32,975 bases of DNA, taken from Lachnospiraceae bacterium (GTDB lineage Bacteria; Bacillota_A; Clostridia; Lachnospirales; Lachnospiraceae). Position numbers and translations under genes: made by a program. The notes beneath the pieces are model-generated. The model was not told where the DNA came from. It saw only the letters and a program-made list of their open reading frames with translations, and did no database searches. The stretch lies in assembly GCA_017634255.1 (NCBI GenBank), contig JAGBNT010000077.1, forward strand, positions 1 to 32,975, written 5' to 3'. Below are positions 9,001 through 16,386 of this stretch, one piece after another (positions within the stretch are counted from its first letter, which is position 1; the number at the start of each line of letters is the position of its first letter).

Positions 9001-9178
9001 GCTCTCTCCTGCCCGCCAGCTCCTCCAGGTAGAGGAGGCTTACGTTTCGCACCGCCTTTTCGGTATCCCGGCTCGCGCTTTTTCCTGTCCAGATGGTTCC
9101 GAGGATAAGTATCAGGGCGATGGCGATGCTGCCGAAGATTACAACAGCCATCAGTCTTTTATTATTTAAACTCTTCAT
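6098..9178 (-). CDS. Hybrid sensor histidine kinase with two receiver domains
   Basis: The 1026-residue protein has a first membrane segment (about 10-30), a Cache-like extracytoplasmic sensor (about 35-290), a second membrane segment (about 300-322), a coiled coil, a PAS-like region (about 370-500), HisKA with FLSSMSHEIRTPMNAIIG (phosphorylated H523), a HATPase with its N box (ILGNAVKF) and G boxes (SDTGIGMS, SSGLGMAI), and then two receiver domains with phospho-acceptors D817 and D955. There is no DNA-binding output or Hpt domain, so the signal must pass to another protein. Start: ATG at 9178 with GGAGA nearby. Three tandem 16-bp repeats lie just upstream. It is followed without a gap by a small membrane protein. 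Confidence 0.93.
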   Translation of the reverse strand: MKSLNNKRLMAVVIFGSIAIALILILGTIWTGKSASRDTEKAVRNVSLLYLEELAGRREQVIASALNDYIKDMDVAIGLLTPNDLSSPESLQAYQLHMKQLYGLEKFAFVDEDGLIYTSRGTRTDIDQYAFDYEALTGAEISLKNEGNENTKVVIAVPTDRLPFQGHYLVVCFMEIDMQHMLDNISLQSGTNNTTFCNIYTADGYSLSNTVLGGLASEDNLLTAIENADYEEDYNIEKLREDFKNGNTGVVSFTYNNIRETMYYVPVHRTNWMLTYLIRESIISAQIDAISRGIVTRSMGLAILITLVLAGVFAVIAIQTRKAAKLAIEQETAETMQQELEERIALQDELLEQEKKRAQLDSMITALASDYRSVYYVNLDQDYAICYRNETPDDDVSQNDRFKFSHVFARYAEEHVAKDYREQFLDFIKPENIRKALKESSIIAIRYLAVKNGNECYEMLRMADVKNGEEASDDLIHAVGVGFTDIDEEMWDSLARSQALSDALKTAEEASKAKTTFLSSMSHEIRTPMNAIIGLDTLALNEPDISATTRDYLEKIGNSAQHLLSLINDILDMSRIESGRMILKNEEFAFSKLIEQINVIFSGQCQEKGLEYNCRIIGHLNDYYIGDSIKLRQVLINILGNAVKFTPEGGRVELSVEKTGGFDEKSALQFKISDTGIGMSQEYLPKLFDTFSQENAGSTNKYGSSGLGMAITKRIVEMMNGEISVESEKNVGTTFTVNITLRDSERKLNEHADTLEVHPQDMKVLVIDDDPIACDQARLVLSQAGIEAETVQSGTQAVEMVKLSQARQTPYNLIIVDWQMPEMDGVETTRQIRSIIGKDTAVIILTAYNWDDIYEEATSAGVDSFIAKPLFTENLLNELKNVLKRKKETLASETRKVSLEGRHVLLAEDMPINAEIMKQILSIRKIESDLAENGRKAVELYNSKPEGYYDAILMDMRMPEMDGLTASKTIRSASRSDSSSIPIIALTANAFDEDVQQSLQAGLNAHLSKPVDPEILFETLERLIKN

Positions 9179-9192
9179 AAATATGTCTCCAT

Positions 9193-9240
9193 AGAATAAT
9201 TATTGTTTAGAATAATTACTGCTTAGAATAATTACTGTTA
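9193..9240. repeat. Three tandem 16-bp repeats upstream of the kinase gene
   Basis: Units at 9193-9208, 9209-9224 and 9225-9240 follow the pattern AGAATAATTAYTGYTT (the last unit ends GTTA). They begin 14 bases before the kinase start, in its leader or promoter. They could be direct-repeat binding sites for a response regulator. Confidence 0.8.
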
Positions 9241-9282
9241 AATTCAATCCTGCTGTTAATGTAACACAAAGGGTATTGCACG

Positions 9283-10032
9283 TCAAAAATCCAGCTCCTT
9301 CTTTCGGAAACTTAAGATAGTCAAGATAAGCGCGAGGACAACGTAGGTCAGGAACCCCTTTAAATAGAGGGCGGCACCCTCGGCAGGCAGACCCAGCACT
9401 ATATCCGTAAGAGCCATGTCTGCCATGGTTCCATAATAATAACGGTCGATATGATATTGTGCCACTAAGGTCGTATCCGAAAAAAGCAGGAAGGCGCCGG
9501 GTATCAAAATGGAGCAGGCAGTATAGATCAGGACAGCCAGGGGGATGTTCCAGGTAATGAACAGGAAAAGCGCGGAGATGGTAAGATACCCCAGGCACTG
9601 GTAAAGACCCGTAATAACGGCAAAGTAGACCCAAACCGCCTGGTCATGGGTGAGATCGGCTCCGAAGGCAAGCTGGAATATAAATATGAACAGGGTCAGG
9701 ATCACATTCATTACGAGGGTGACTATCACCGTATCCAGGAATTTTGCGAGCACAGCCTTTTCCCGGGTAAGCCCCCTGCCTATGGCGGTTATGAGCGCCA
9801 TGGAGCTGACCTCATCTCCATAGACAAATAAAAAGGTAAGAAGCCCGAAGGTAAATTCCAAAAAGTAAAGTATCAGAAAAATTGCATCGGCAAAGACAGT
9901 CCCGTCCCAGACAAAGGTAAATTTATATCCCGCCACGGCGACAGCGAGCAGGACAATCCCCAGGATAAGGCTTATCCATAAGGTCTTTTTGTGCATTATC
10001 CTGTTTATGTCGGCACTTATGAGCCTTCTCAT
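9283..10032 (-). CDS. ABC-2 type transporter permease (second of two)
   Basis: This 249-residue membrane protein has six predicted hydrophobic segments and resembles the permease just upstream: both start with MRR(L/M)I, and both carry a YGDE...IGRGL(T/S)R motif after the second segment, so they look like paralogues that form a heterodimer. It starts four bases inside the previous gene (ATGA) with AAGGAG in front. Together with the ATPase at 10742-11695 it should form an exporter or a permease-linked peptide or lipid transporter. The substrate is unknown. Confidence 0.86.
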   Translation of the reverse strand: MRRLISADINRIMHKKTLWISLILGIVLLAVAVAGYKFTFVWDGTVFADAIFLILYFLEFTFGLLTFLFVYGDEVSSMALITAIGRGLTREKAVLAKFLDTVIVTLVMNVILTLFIFIFQLAFGADLTHDQAVWVYFAVITGLYQCLGYLTISALFLFITWNIPLAVLIYTACSILIPGAFLLFSDTTLVAQYHIDRYYYGTMADMALTDIVLGLPAEGAALYLKGFLTYVVLALILTILSFRKKELDF

Positions 10033-10745
10033 AGCGCAAGCTCCTTTCTCTTAAAGACAGCTGCGGTCAGGATTATCACAGGGCAGATATATAAAATGAC
10101 CGCTGCCGGCAGCTGCCAGGCGATATTCCCCGCCTCTATCGCCGCATAGCCCCTATCGATGAGTCCGTAGAAGGACGCATCCAGAAAAGGCAGGTGAGCC
10201 TCCTCCTGAAACGCGGACAGGACGGGCTCTAAAATAAATATGAGTGTTATATCCGCAATCATCCCGGGCACCATGCTCCAGCATATCAGGATGAAAAATG
10301 CGCATATCCCAAGGATGATAAGCAGTCTTACCCATCCCAGGACCAGATATACGGCAAGCATATCGTACTGTCTGGAAGTAAGGACTATATCCATTAAAAA
10401 ATTTTTAAAGCGTATCGTAAGGTAGAGCAGGAAAAATAAAAGGGCTGATAAAACGGCGCAATCGATGAGCTTTCCCAGAATAAGCCTGGTACGGGAGAGC
10501 CCCCGCCCTATGACACCCTGCATGGTTCCCGAGTGCAGCTCATCCCCGTAGACTGACAGCAAAACCGGCAGAGATATCATCAATATGCCGCCATAGTTTA
10601 CGAAGGAATATATAAGGTCTATATTTTCCGATGGCTCCGTATCTGTAGTCCAGTATAAGCACATAAAGCACAGTATCACGGCAAAGACGTAAAAGCCGGG
10701 TTTTCGGAGGATACGCCGCAGATCACCACGGATCATTCTTCTCAT
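10029..10745 (-). CDS. ABC-2 type transporter permease (first of two)
   Basis: This 238-residue protein has about six hydrophobic segments and the YGDELHSGTM...IGRGLSR motif typical of small ABC-2 permeases of the ABC-2 superfamily in Bacillota. It starts inside the stop of the ATPase gene (ATGA overlap) with GAGGAC upstream, and its own stop overlaps the second permease. The tight overlaps show one operon: ATPase, permease, permease. Confidence 0.87.
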   Translation of the reverse strand: MRRMIRGDLRRILRKPGFYVFAVILCFMCLYWTTDTEPSENIDLIYSFVNYGGILMISLPVLLSVYGDELHSGTMQGVIGRGLSRTRLILGKLIDCAVLSALLFFLLYLTIRFKNFLMDIVLTSRQYDMLAVYLVLGWVRLLIILGICAFFILICWSMVPGMIADITLIFILEPVLSAFQEEAHLPFLDASFYGLIDRGYAAIEAGNIAWQLPAAVILYICPVIILTAAVFKRKELAL

Positions 10746-11695
10746 AGGGCGCTGTCCTCCCTGCTAGACGGGGCAGCGTGCTCATCTTCCGCCGTTACTG
10801 GGGCGGCTGCCTCATCTTCCGCCTGTACAGGGGCAGTCTCCGCTTTTGGAGCCTCAGGGATCTCCTCCTTCGGAGGGGCGATGAGATTGAAGTAATAGTC
10901 CTCCAGCGAGGAGCGCTCCTCCACCTCGCGAAGGATCCTGACCCCGCCGGCTGAAAGCAGCTCCCGCGCCCTTGGAAGGTCGTCGATAACGATCTCCACC
11001 GCCTGCTGCTTATCCTTAAGGTCCTCCCGGGTTATCTCCCGGACCAAGACGCCCTCGTTGACTATACCGAAGCGGTCGGCGGTATGCTCCAGCTCACCGA
11101 GGATATGTGAGGAGACGATAACGGTCATATTAAACTCGTCCCGAAAACGTTTTATCATATTGCGGACATCCGCAATTCCCTGGGGATCCAGACCGTTTGT
11201 AGGCTCATCCAGTATAAGTATCTCGGGGTTTCCCAGTATGGCATTCGCAATCCCTAAGCGCTGCATCATTCCCATGGAGAAGGTTTTACAGGGCTTCTTC
11301 GTGTCCGGAAGTCCCACCAGCTCCAAAACCCGCTTTATCTCGCCGTTTATCTTTCGCTTCGGGATGCCCTTTACCGTGGCGTAGTAGTAGAGATTTTCCC
11401 TTGCGGAAAGGTATTTATAAAATCTTGCACCCACGAGAAAGCCTATCTTATTTCTGTTTTTTAAGAGCTCCCTGTTGCTGCGGCTGCCGGCGATGGACAC
11501 AGCGCCCCCGTTCATTTCCGAAAGCCCCAGTATCATTTTAAATATGGTCGTCTTACCCGCTCCGTTCTTGCCGATAAGCCCATAGATATCTCCCCGGTTT
11601 ACCTGCATGTTCACGCCATTTAAAACAAGGTGCCTGCCGTATCTCTTTTTTATGTTCTTAAGCTGTATTACCGCCTCTTCACCCAGACTCACCAA
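10742..11695 (-). CDS. ABC transporter ATP-binding protein with a low-complexity acidic tail
   Basis: This 317-residue ATPase carries Walker A (GLIGKNGAGKTT), the signature FSMGMMQRL (in place of LSxGQ) and Walker B (ILILDEPTNGLD), as in CcmA-type exporters. After the ATPase fold (about 1-255) there is an Ala/Glu/Pro-rich tail with two copies of a ten-residue AEDE(A/H)AAP unit, encoded by a 30-bp tandem repeat. The start is taken as TTG at 11695, nine bases after AAAGGAG; a GTG one codon later is possible. It overlaps the end of the metallopeptidase gene by seven bases, so the peptidase and transporter are probably made together. Confidence 0.9.
   Translation of the reverse strand: MVSLGEEAVIQLKNIKKRYGRHLVLNGVNMQVNRGDIYGLIGKNGAGKTTIFKMILGLSEMNGGAVSIAGSRSNRELLKNRNKIGFLVGARFYKYLSARENLYYYATVKGIPKRKINGEIKRVLELVGLPDTKKPCKTFSMGMMQRLGIANAILGNPEILILDEPTNGLDPQGIADVRNMIKRFRDEFNMTVIVSSHILGELEHTADRFGIVNEGVLVREITREDLKDKQQAVEIVIDDLPRARELLSAGGVRILREVEERSSLEDYYFNLIAPPKEEIPEAPKAETAPVQAEDEAAAPVTAEDEHAAPSSREDSAL
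10781..10840. repeat. 30-bp tandem repeat within the ABC ATPase gene
   Basis: Two 30-bp units (10781-10810 and 10811-10840), each starting CTCATCTTCCGCC, are preceded by a partial third. They encode the repeated AEDE-rich tail of the ATPase. A repeat like this can gain or lose units by slippage without breaking the frame. Confidence 0.8.
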
Positions 11696-13836
11696 ACCTG
11701 TATTCTCCTTTCCTTTTCAAGGTACATTCCGTCCCCGGGCTTTATATCATAGGTCTCCAGAAATTCGTCGAACTGCTGGAGCGCCACATTTATCCTGTAG
11801 AAGTTAAGGGGGTGGGAATCGACGTTAAACTGACCGCTTTCAGTCTCCAACTCGTACTGGGTAGCCCAGCAAAGGGCGTAATGGCGGAAAAATGCGTCAT
11901 AGTCGAAGTCCTCATCGTTTTCGGCTATTTCGAGCACACACTTTATCCCTCCCATGTCGGCAGTGGCCTCTCCGCAGACCAGACTGCCTTCGCAGGCTCC
12001 CGAGGCCTCGTAGGGATGGAGCGTGGAATAATAAGCCGAAACCTTATCCATGCGGTCTACAAATTTTAGCTTATCATCCTCCGGGAGCCAGTCCTCCTCG
12101 ACCCCCTCTTTATTGAACAGGGCTCCGCCGTCATCGAAGCCGTGGGTTATCTCATGCCCTACAGTGGTGCCTATCCCCGCTAGGAGCTGCTCCTCGGACA
12201 TTTCCGGATAAAATTCGGGATCGTTTGCAATTCCCGAGAAAATGTATATCCCGTTGGTCTGCGGATCATACATGGCGTTGCAGATGGTCGTGCTGAGCTC
12301 CTGGTCGTAGGGGTCCCAGACCTGGCGGTCAAAGGGCTTAAGTGCGCGCTCCGCCCTTAAGAAATTATAATACCGGGAGCAGTCGAGAGCGGCATCGAGA
12401 AAGGTTCCGCCCTCCTTCTTTGCCGTTATATCCAGCGATGAATAGTCTACAAGCTCCGTGCTGGGGTAGATTACATGTATGCTCATGGTCTCCAGCTTGT
12501 CGAGGCAGGCGACCCTCCCCTCCTCCGAAAGCCAGTCCTCCTTTGAGAAGATATCCTTAAACTCTTCTATTATCTCCTCGGTCATGCCATAGAGCCTGTC
12601 GTATTCCCCTGCATCCGTATATTTTTCGACATACAGCTTGTCCATCGCAGCCACCATGGGGCTTTGGGCAATGTATTCATTAAAGAGTATCGAATCCAGC
12701 TCGGACTCCTCAGTATCATTAAGATTTTCGCCCTCCTGCGTCCCTTCCTCATCGCTGCCGTCCTCTTCCTCGTCCGTCCGGTATTCCGGCTCGGAGGCGT
12801 AGCTTCTGTAGGCGGCAAAGTCATAGGAATCCCTGTCCAGGTATTTTTCGGAAAAAAGGAGGTAGTGTACGATGAACATGGACTTGATATCCTCGAGCTC
12901 GCCGGAAAGGTCGAGGTCCTGGAGCCCCTGAATATATTTAAGGTCGGCAATATAGCTGTCCCTGCCCTTGTAGCCCCATTTATCGAGATATTTTTCTATC
13001 GGGTAAGCCCCTGCGGCTTCTGCGATATCAGAGCGGGTAAGGGTATTGTCAGCTTCGTTGAGATACAGGGAATCGACGCTTCTGCAGGACATATTCTCAA
13101 GGAGCTTTTTTTCAATCCTGTAGCAGCCACTGGTAACAGCCTTTATCTCATGCTGGTCATATCCAAGCCCCGAGAGCATATATTCTATGGAATATTCGAT
13201 GTACTCCTTATATCTGAGCCCGCTTGTATTGATGGCAAAATAATAGTTATAGCCGCTGGATGCCGTTTCCAGAGAAAGCTGCGGAGCGAAGAGATAGACC
13301 GCGTAGGCATCGGGGTTTTCTTCGGAGCGATACGCCGAGTTCACCGTGATCAGCGCCTCCCCCAGCGGATTTGCTTCGGGATCGGTCATCCAGGAGCACA
13401 GCTCCTCCGCCGTAGAAATGCTCTGGATCGAGCCAATATACGGCTTAAGGGGGTCTGTCCCTGCGAGCGCCCTTGCGTCCCAGTCCTCTGCAAGCTCGGC
13501 GTATTTCTTAAGCTCAAGAGCCTCCTTGCTGTTAAGGGAGCTGTCTTCGAGCAGAGCCCGTTTATTGCTCAATATAACCTCGTCTATCATATCTATGGCA
13601 GAGGTTTCCCTGCCCTCTTCTGCTGAAAGTATCCAGTCCTTGTTGGCAGCGGCGGCATAGTCGTCCTGAATACGTATCTCGCTCTCCCGGGTTACGCTGC
13701 CGATGATGTCGGAATCCACCCATTTGTCTCCGGGCTCGTCCCCCGATACTGTATCTTCGAGCTCGCTGCAGCCGCTCAGGAAGGTGATCATGAGCAGCAA
13801 TAGTACAGCGGTAAATTTATTAAGAGACTTTTTCAT
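11689..13836 (-). CDS. M13 (neprilysin-like) zinc metallopeptidase lipoprotein
   Basis: The C-terminal half has the M13 zinc site HEITH (H561, H565; catalytic E562) and the second motif GEATADMGG (E623, D627). The spacing of about 62 residues between the first histidine and the third ligand matches neprilysin. The N-terminus is a lipoprotein signal peptide ending LSGC (C23), so the enzyme should be anchored outside the membrane and cut short peptides. I chose ATG at 13836 because the signal peptide begins there; the frame also opens at 13881, but that ATG lies inside a perfect-looking inverted repeat. An acidic insert rich in E, D and G lies near residues 350-375. It is followed by the ABC transporter genes with overlap, which suggests peptide handling coupled to transport. 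Confidence 0.9.
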   Translation of the reverse strand: MKKSLNKFTAVLLLLMITFLSGCSELEDTVSGDEPGDKWVDSDIIGSVTRESEIRIQDDYAAAANKDWILSAEEGRETSAIDMIDEVILSNKRALLEDSSLNSKEALELKKYAELAEDWDARALAGTDPLKPYIGSIQSISTAEELCSWMTDPEANPLGEALITVNSAYRSEENPDAYAVYLFAPQLSLETASSGYNYYFAINTSGLRYKEYIEYSIEYMLSGLGYDQHEIKAVTSGCYRIEKKLLENMSCRSVDSLYLNEADNTLTRSDIAEAAGAYPIEKYLDKWGYKGRDSYIADLKYIQGLQDLDLSGELEDIKSMFIVHYLLFSEKYLDRDSYDFAAYRSYASEPEYRTDEEEDGSDEEGTQEGENLNDTEESELDSILFNEYIAQSPMVAAMDKLYVEKYTDAGEYDRLYGMTEEIIEEFKDIFSKEDWLSEEGRVACLDKLETMSIHVIYPSTELVDYSSLDITAKKEGGTFLDAALDCSRYYNFLRAERALKPFDRQVWDPYDQELSTTICNAMYDPQTNGIYIFSGIANDPEFYPEMSEEQLLAGIGTTVGHEITHGFDDGGALFNKEGVEEDWLPEDDKLKFVDRMDKVSAYYSTLHPYEASGACEGSLVCGEATADMGGIKCVLEIAENDEDFDYDAFFRHYALCWATQYELETESGQFNVDSHPLNFYRINVALQQFDEFLETYDIKPGDGMYLEKERRIQVW

Positions 13837-13856
13837 TTTTACGCCTGACTTTTTAC

Positions 13857-13897
13857 ATTTATAGTAAACGAAATTATTCATTTCGCTTACTATAAAT
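13857..13897. promoter_or_regulatory. 41-bp inverted repeat upstream of the M13 peptidase gene (operator candidate)
   Basis: Two 18-bp arms (13857-13874 and 13880-13897) pair with a single G-T type mismatch around a five-base loop. There is no T-run, so it is a poor terminator. It sits 20 bases before the preferred start at 13836. Its core AGTAAACG-N13-CGCTTACT resembles the inverted repeat at 19745-19774. Confidence 0.65.
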
Positions 13898-13910
13898 ATT
13901 GCAGTAGCCT

Positions 13911-14441
13911 TTACTGTATATATACGATGGCGGTCTTTCGCAGGGAGTTGACGATCCTTATCACGCCCGAATATATGATACCTGCGGAAAAGAACCAGAC
14001 CACATATTTATTGTTGCCGCGAAAGATTATGCAGAGGGCGGCGATGATAATGCTGCTGGCGCCTGCAACAATACTTCTTCTCCATGCCGGGGACTGCTGC
14101 CTTTTTGCCTCTATGCCCCGCAGAAGGTGTATTACCCCCGAACCGGCGTAGATCGTCAGCAGATACAGGAGGATGAATACCCGCGGAATATCTGCAAGTG
14201 TAAGGGTAAAGCCCCCGAGATCCAGCAAAAATATGGCGGTAAACAGGATGCGTTTCCCGCCTACCATATAGCGCGCCATCGTGAGATAATATCCAAGCTT
14301 GACCAGCCCCCTAAATACCAGCAGCAGACCCAGGAAGATCATTACAAGTAAATATCCGTCCTCAGTAAAATTAAGAAATAGGCCTGCGGCTATCAGGGCA
14401 GCTCCCATAAGTATATTGCTTATTCGTCTTGCTTTTCCCAT
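13911..14441 (-). CDS. DUF308/HdeD-like membrane protein
   Basis: This 176-residue protein is made of about six hydrophobic segments in pairs, with short basic loops, as in the DUF308/HdeD family (small membrane proteins, some linked to acid stress, most of unknown role). Its start lies 22 bases inside the preceding gene, so both are expected on one transcript. The RBS is weak, which agrees with translational coupling. Family assignment is by overall look rather than a signature motif. Confidence 0.72.
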   Translation of the reverse strand: MGKARRISNILMGAALIAAGLFLNFTEDGYLLVMIFLGLLLVFRGLVKLGYYLTMARYMVGGKRILFTAIFLLDLGGFTLTLADIPRVFILLYLLTIYAGSGVIHLLRGIEAKRQQSPAWRRSIVAGASSIIIAALCIIFRGNNKYVVWFFSAGIIYSGVIRIVNSLRKTAIVYIQ

Positions 14442-15598
14442 TGCCTGTTCTTCTCCGCTTCTATAAGCATCTTAAAGTCCTTAAGCCCCTTAAAGCCCTT
14501 TTCCCTGAAATCCACCGAAAAGCCCGCAAGGGTATTTCCTGACTGGAATATCCTGTTGGTCACCATGCTTTTCTGGGCGAGAGCCGCCAGGATAAACCTG
14601 CCTAAAAAGGTTTCATCCTTGTCCTCCTTAGCAGCCTCCCTGTATTCCGTTTGAAAGCCCTCAAGGTTGAAATCCCTTATCTCATATCCGCTTAAGTACT
14701 CCCCAAAAGCCTTCCAGTCCTCGGAGTCGTCTGTCCTGCGGATGGAAAGTATCTTGCGGATAGTATGCTCGAAGGGCTCTATGCTCTTCCAGGCATAGAC
14801 GTTTTTCAAAAAATCATCGTATTGCCCACGAAGATACCCGAGAGCATAGACCATCTGGGCGAAGGCGTGCAGGTAATCCGATTGGTTGTCCTTTACCATC
14901 TCCTTATAATCATTCCACGCCGGAAGATACTTATACCGGATAAAGCCGTAGTCGGGGAGGTGTCCGGCTCTGCCGTGACCGAGATTCATTACCGAGTTTT
15001 CATTTGCCTGAAAGACCGTATTGGTATAGATGCCCTTATCGACATTCTCCGGGGTACTCGGATTGTGCCCGAAAACGATGGGCTTTTTATATACCTTCCC
15101 GTTCTGTTGAATGAGCTCGTAAAAATAGTCATTTGTATTGTTGATCACGAGGGAGGGGGTTCCCGCAAAATGCTGGTGCGCCCAGGTATCCGCCAAAACA
15201 TGCATGGCTACCCCTGCGGCTTCCGGTCCCTTGTTTTTTGCGAGCTTAACGGTCTCCACCACAAGATCCCCGTTGGGACCGCAGATAAGGCGGAATTTGT
15301 CCATATATATTCTGGAACGCTTTCTCTTTTTTGCATAGAGATCCCGGGGCAGGAAATGGAATGAGGACCAGATCCTCGTGATATCCTGAAGTCCGAGGAT
15401 ATCTGTACGGGCATCCGCCATTTCCAGAGTCAGCTGGGTCGTTGCAGCCATCCGCGGACCGTTTATCTTGGCAAGGAAGGTTCTGGTGCACATATCCACA
15501 AACAGCGCACCGGAGCAGATTGTAAGGCTCTCTTCATGGGAAAAACCGGCGATGATCGCGGCACAGTATGTGGCATAGTAATGGAAATCCTTGTTCAT
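14420..15598 (-). CDS. DUF6765-like protein, putative metal-dependent phospholipase-type fold
   Basis: The 392-residue soluble protein starts MNKDFHYYATYCAAIIAGFS, like proteins of the DUF6765 family. It contains HVLADTWAHQH (H133-x3-D137-x3-H141), the HxxxDxxxH pattern found in zinc-dependent phospholipase C and P1-type nucleases; D4, H6 and D50 (in ALFVDMC) are further possible ligands. No signal peptide is seen, so if it is an enzyme it acts inside the cell. The start follows the hydrolase stop by four bases (TAA, GCGG, ATG) without a clear RBS, pointing to coupling. The function is not established for this family; the phospholipase idea is inferred from the motif and from the lipid-type neighbours. 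Confidence 0.75.
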   Translation of the reverse strand: MNKDFHYYATYCAAIIAGFSHEESLTICSGALFVDMCTRTFLAKINGPRMAATTQLTLEMADARTDILGLQDITRIWSSFHFLPRDLYAKKRKRSRIYMDKFRLICGPNGDLVVETVKLAKNKGPEAAGVAMHVLADTWAHQHFAGTPSLVINNTNDYFYELIQQNGKVYKKPIVFGHNPSTPENVDKGIYTNTVFQANENSVMNLGHGRAGHLPDYGFIRYKYLPAWNDYKEMVKDNQSDYLHAFAQMVYALGYLRGQYDDFLKNVYAWKSIEPFEHTIRKILSIRRTDDSEDWKAFGEYLSGYEIRDFNLEGFQTEYREAAKEDKDETFLGRFILAALAQKSMVTNRIFQSGNTLAGFSVDFREKGFKGLKDFKMLIEAEKNRQWEKQDE

Positions 15599-15602
15599 CC
15601 GC

Positions 15603-16355
15603 TTATCTGGCGCATGGAAAAAATTCCAAAGCCTCTTTCATTATCCATTCCTGATCTCCCGGGTTGTCATATTCATGTCCTGCGTCCTTTAGGATATGGA
15701 GGGCGATGCCGTTTTTTCCTGCATAGTCCTCGGAATAGTGGATAGGCACCGTCTCGTCCTTATCTCCATGTATTATCAGGATTTTTTCCGGATACGGCGG
15801 CGCTTCGTCAAATATATCGTGGGCGCATAAGTCATCATAATAATCTTTCGTCAGCAGCAGGGGCTGGTCATGGCCAAAATCTACCTTTTCGCCCTTCATA
15901 AGGCGCGCGAACCTGTCCTCGCTCATGGCGGCTTTCATTACCTCCGCCATTTTAAGAGCCGGAGAACGCAGCAGGAGCTTTTCAAAAGCCTCCGGATGCC
16001 TTAAGTGGTAGTTCATGGCGAGATACCCTCCAAGGCTGGTGGCAAAGCACCATATCGGAACCCCGTATTTCTCATGAATATATTTATAGACCGTATCCAT
16101 ATCCTGCATGCAGTTTTCCACGGTAAGCGCTGAAAACGGGGCATCGCTCCTGCCATGCCCCGGCCAGTCAAAGGCAAATGTGCCGATCCGCTTATTTTTC
16201 ATTACCCCGTGCAGCTTTTCGATAGTGGGGCTATGCTTGCTGCCGGTAAACCCGTGCAGGCACAGTATAATGGCTGTCTGCCCCACGCTGCTTCCATCCA
16301 GACAGGCAATATGATAGTCCCGGCTGGTATCTAAGTTTATCTCTTTTCTGTCCAT
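15603..16355 (-). CDS. Alpha/beta hydrolase (serine esterase, lysophospholipase- or thioesterase-like)
   Basis: The 250-residue protein shows the hydrolase fold landmarks: an oxyanion-side motif LCLHGFTGSK, FDWPGHGRSD, a nucleophile elbow ATSLGG (S107, with Ala in place of the first Gly), HGDKDETVP (D200) and AGHEYD (H227). No signal peptide, so it is cytoplasmic. Lying between an acyl-activating enzyme and a DUF6765 protein, it may release or edit acyl thioesters, like a type II thioesterase, or hydrolyse acyl esters. Start: ATG with AGGA five bases upstream. Gap to the ligase gene: 31 bases. Confidence 0.88.
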   Translation of the reverse strand: MDRKEINLDTSRDYHIACLDGSSVGQTAIILCLHGFTGSKHSPTIEKLHGVMKNKRIGTFAFDWPGHGRSDAPFSALTVENCMQDMDTVYKYIHEKYGVPIWCFATSLGGYLAMNYHLRHPEAFEKLLLRSPALKMAEVMKAAMSEDRFARLMKGEKVDFGHDQPLLLTKDYYDDLCAHDIFDEAPPYPEKILIIHGDKDETVPIHYSEDYAGKNGIALHILKDAGHEYDNPGDQEWIMKEALEFFPCAR

Positions 16356-16386
16356 TATTTTCCTGATTTAGCGAACCGCTTTTTCT

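Noticed and set aside
9193..9240. CRISPR-like array
   Set aside because: The three 16-bp units are directly adjacent with no spacers, and no cas genes are present.
9200..9634. Open frame on the minus strand overlapping the end of the second permease
   Set aside because: It is an alternative frame of the permease gene with no family features.
12664..13626. Long open frame (320 codons) on the plus strand
   Set aside because: Antisense shadow of the M13 peptidase gene; no RBS and no recognisable family.
13837..13881. ATG 13881 as start of the M13 peptidase
   Set aside because: It would put 15 residues before an otherwise normal lipoprotein signal peptide, and this ATG lies in the inverted repeat; ATG 13836 is better.
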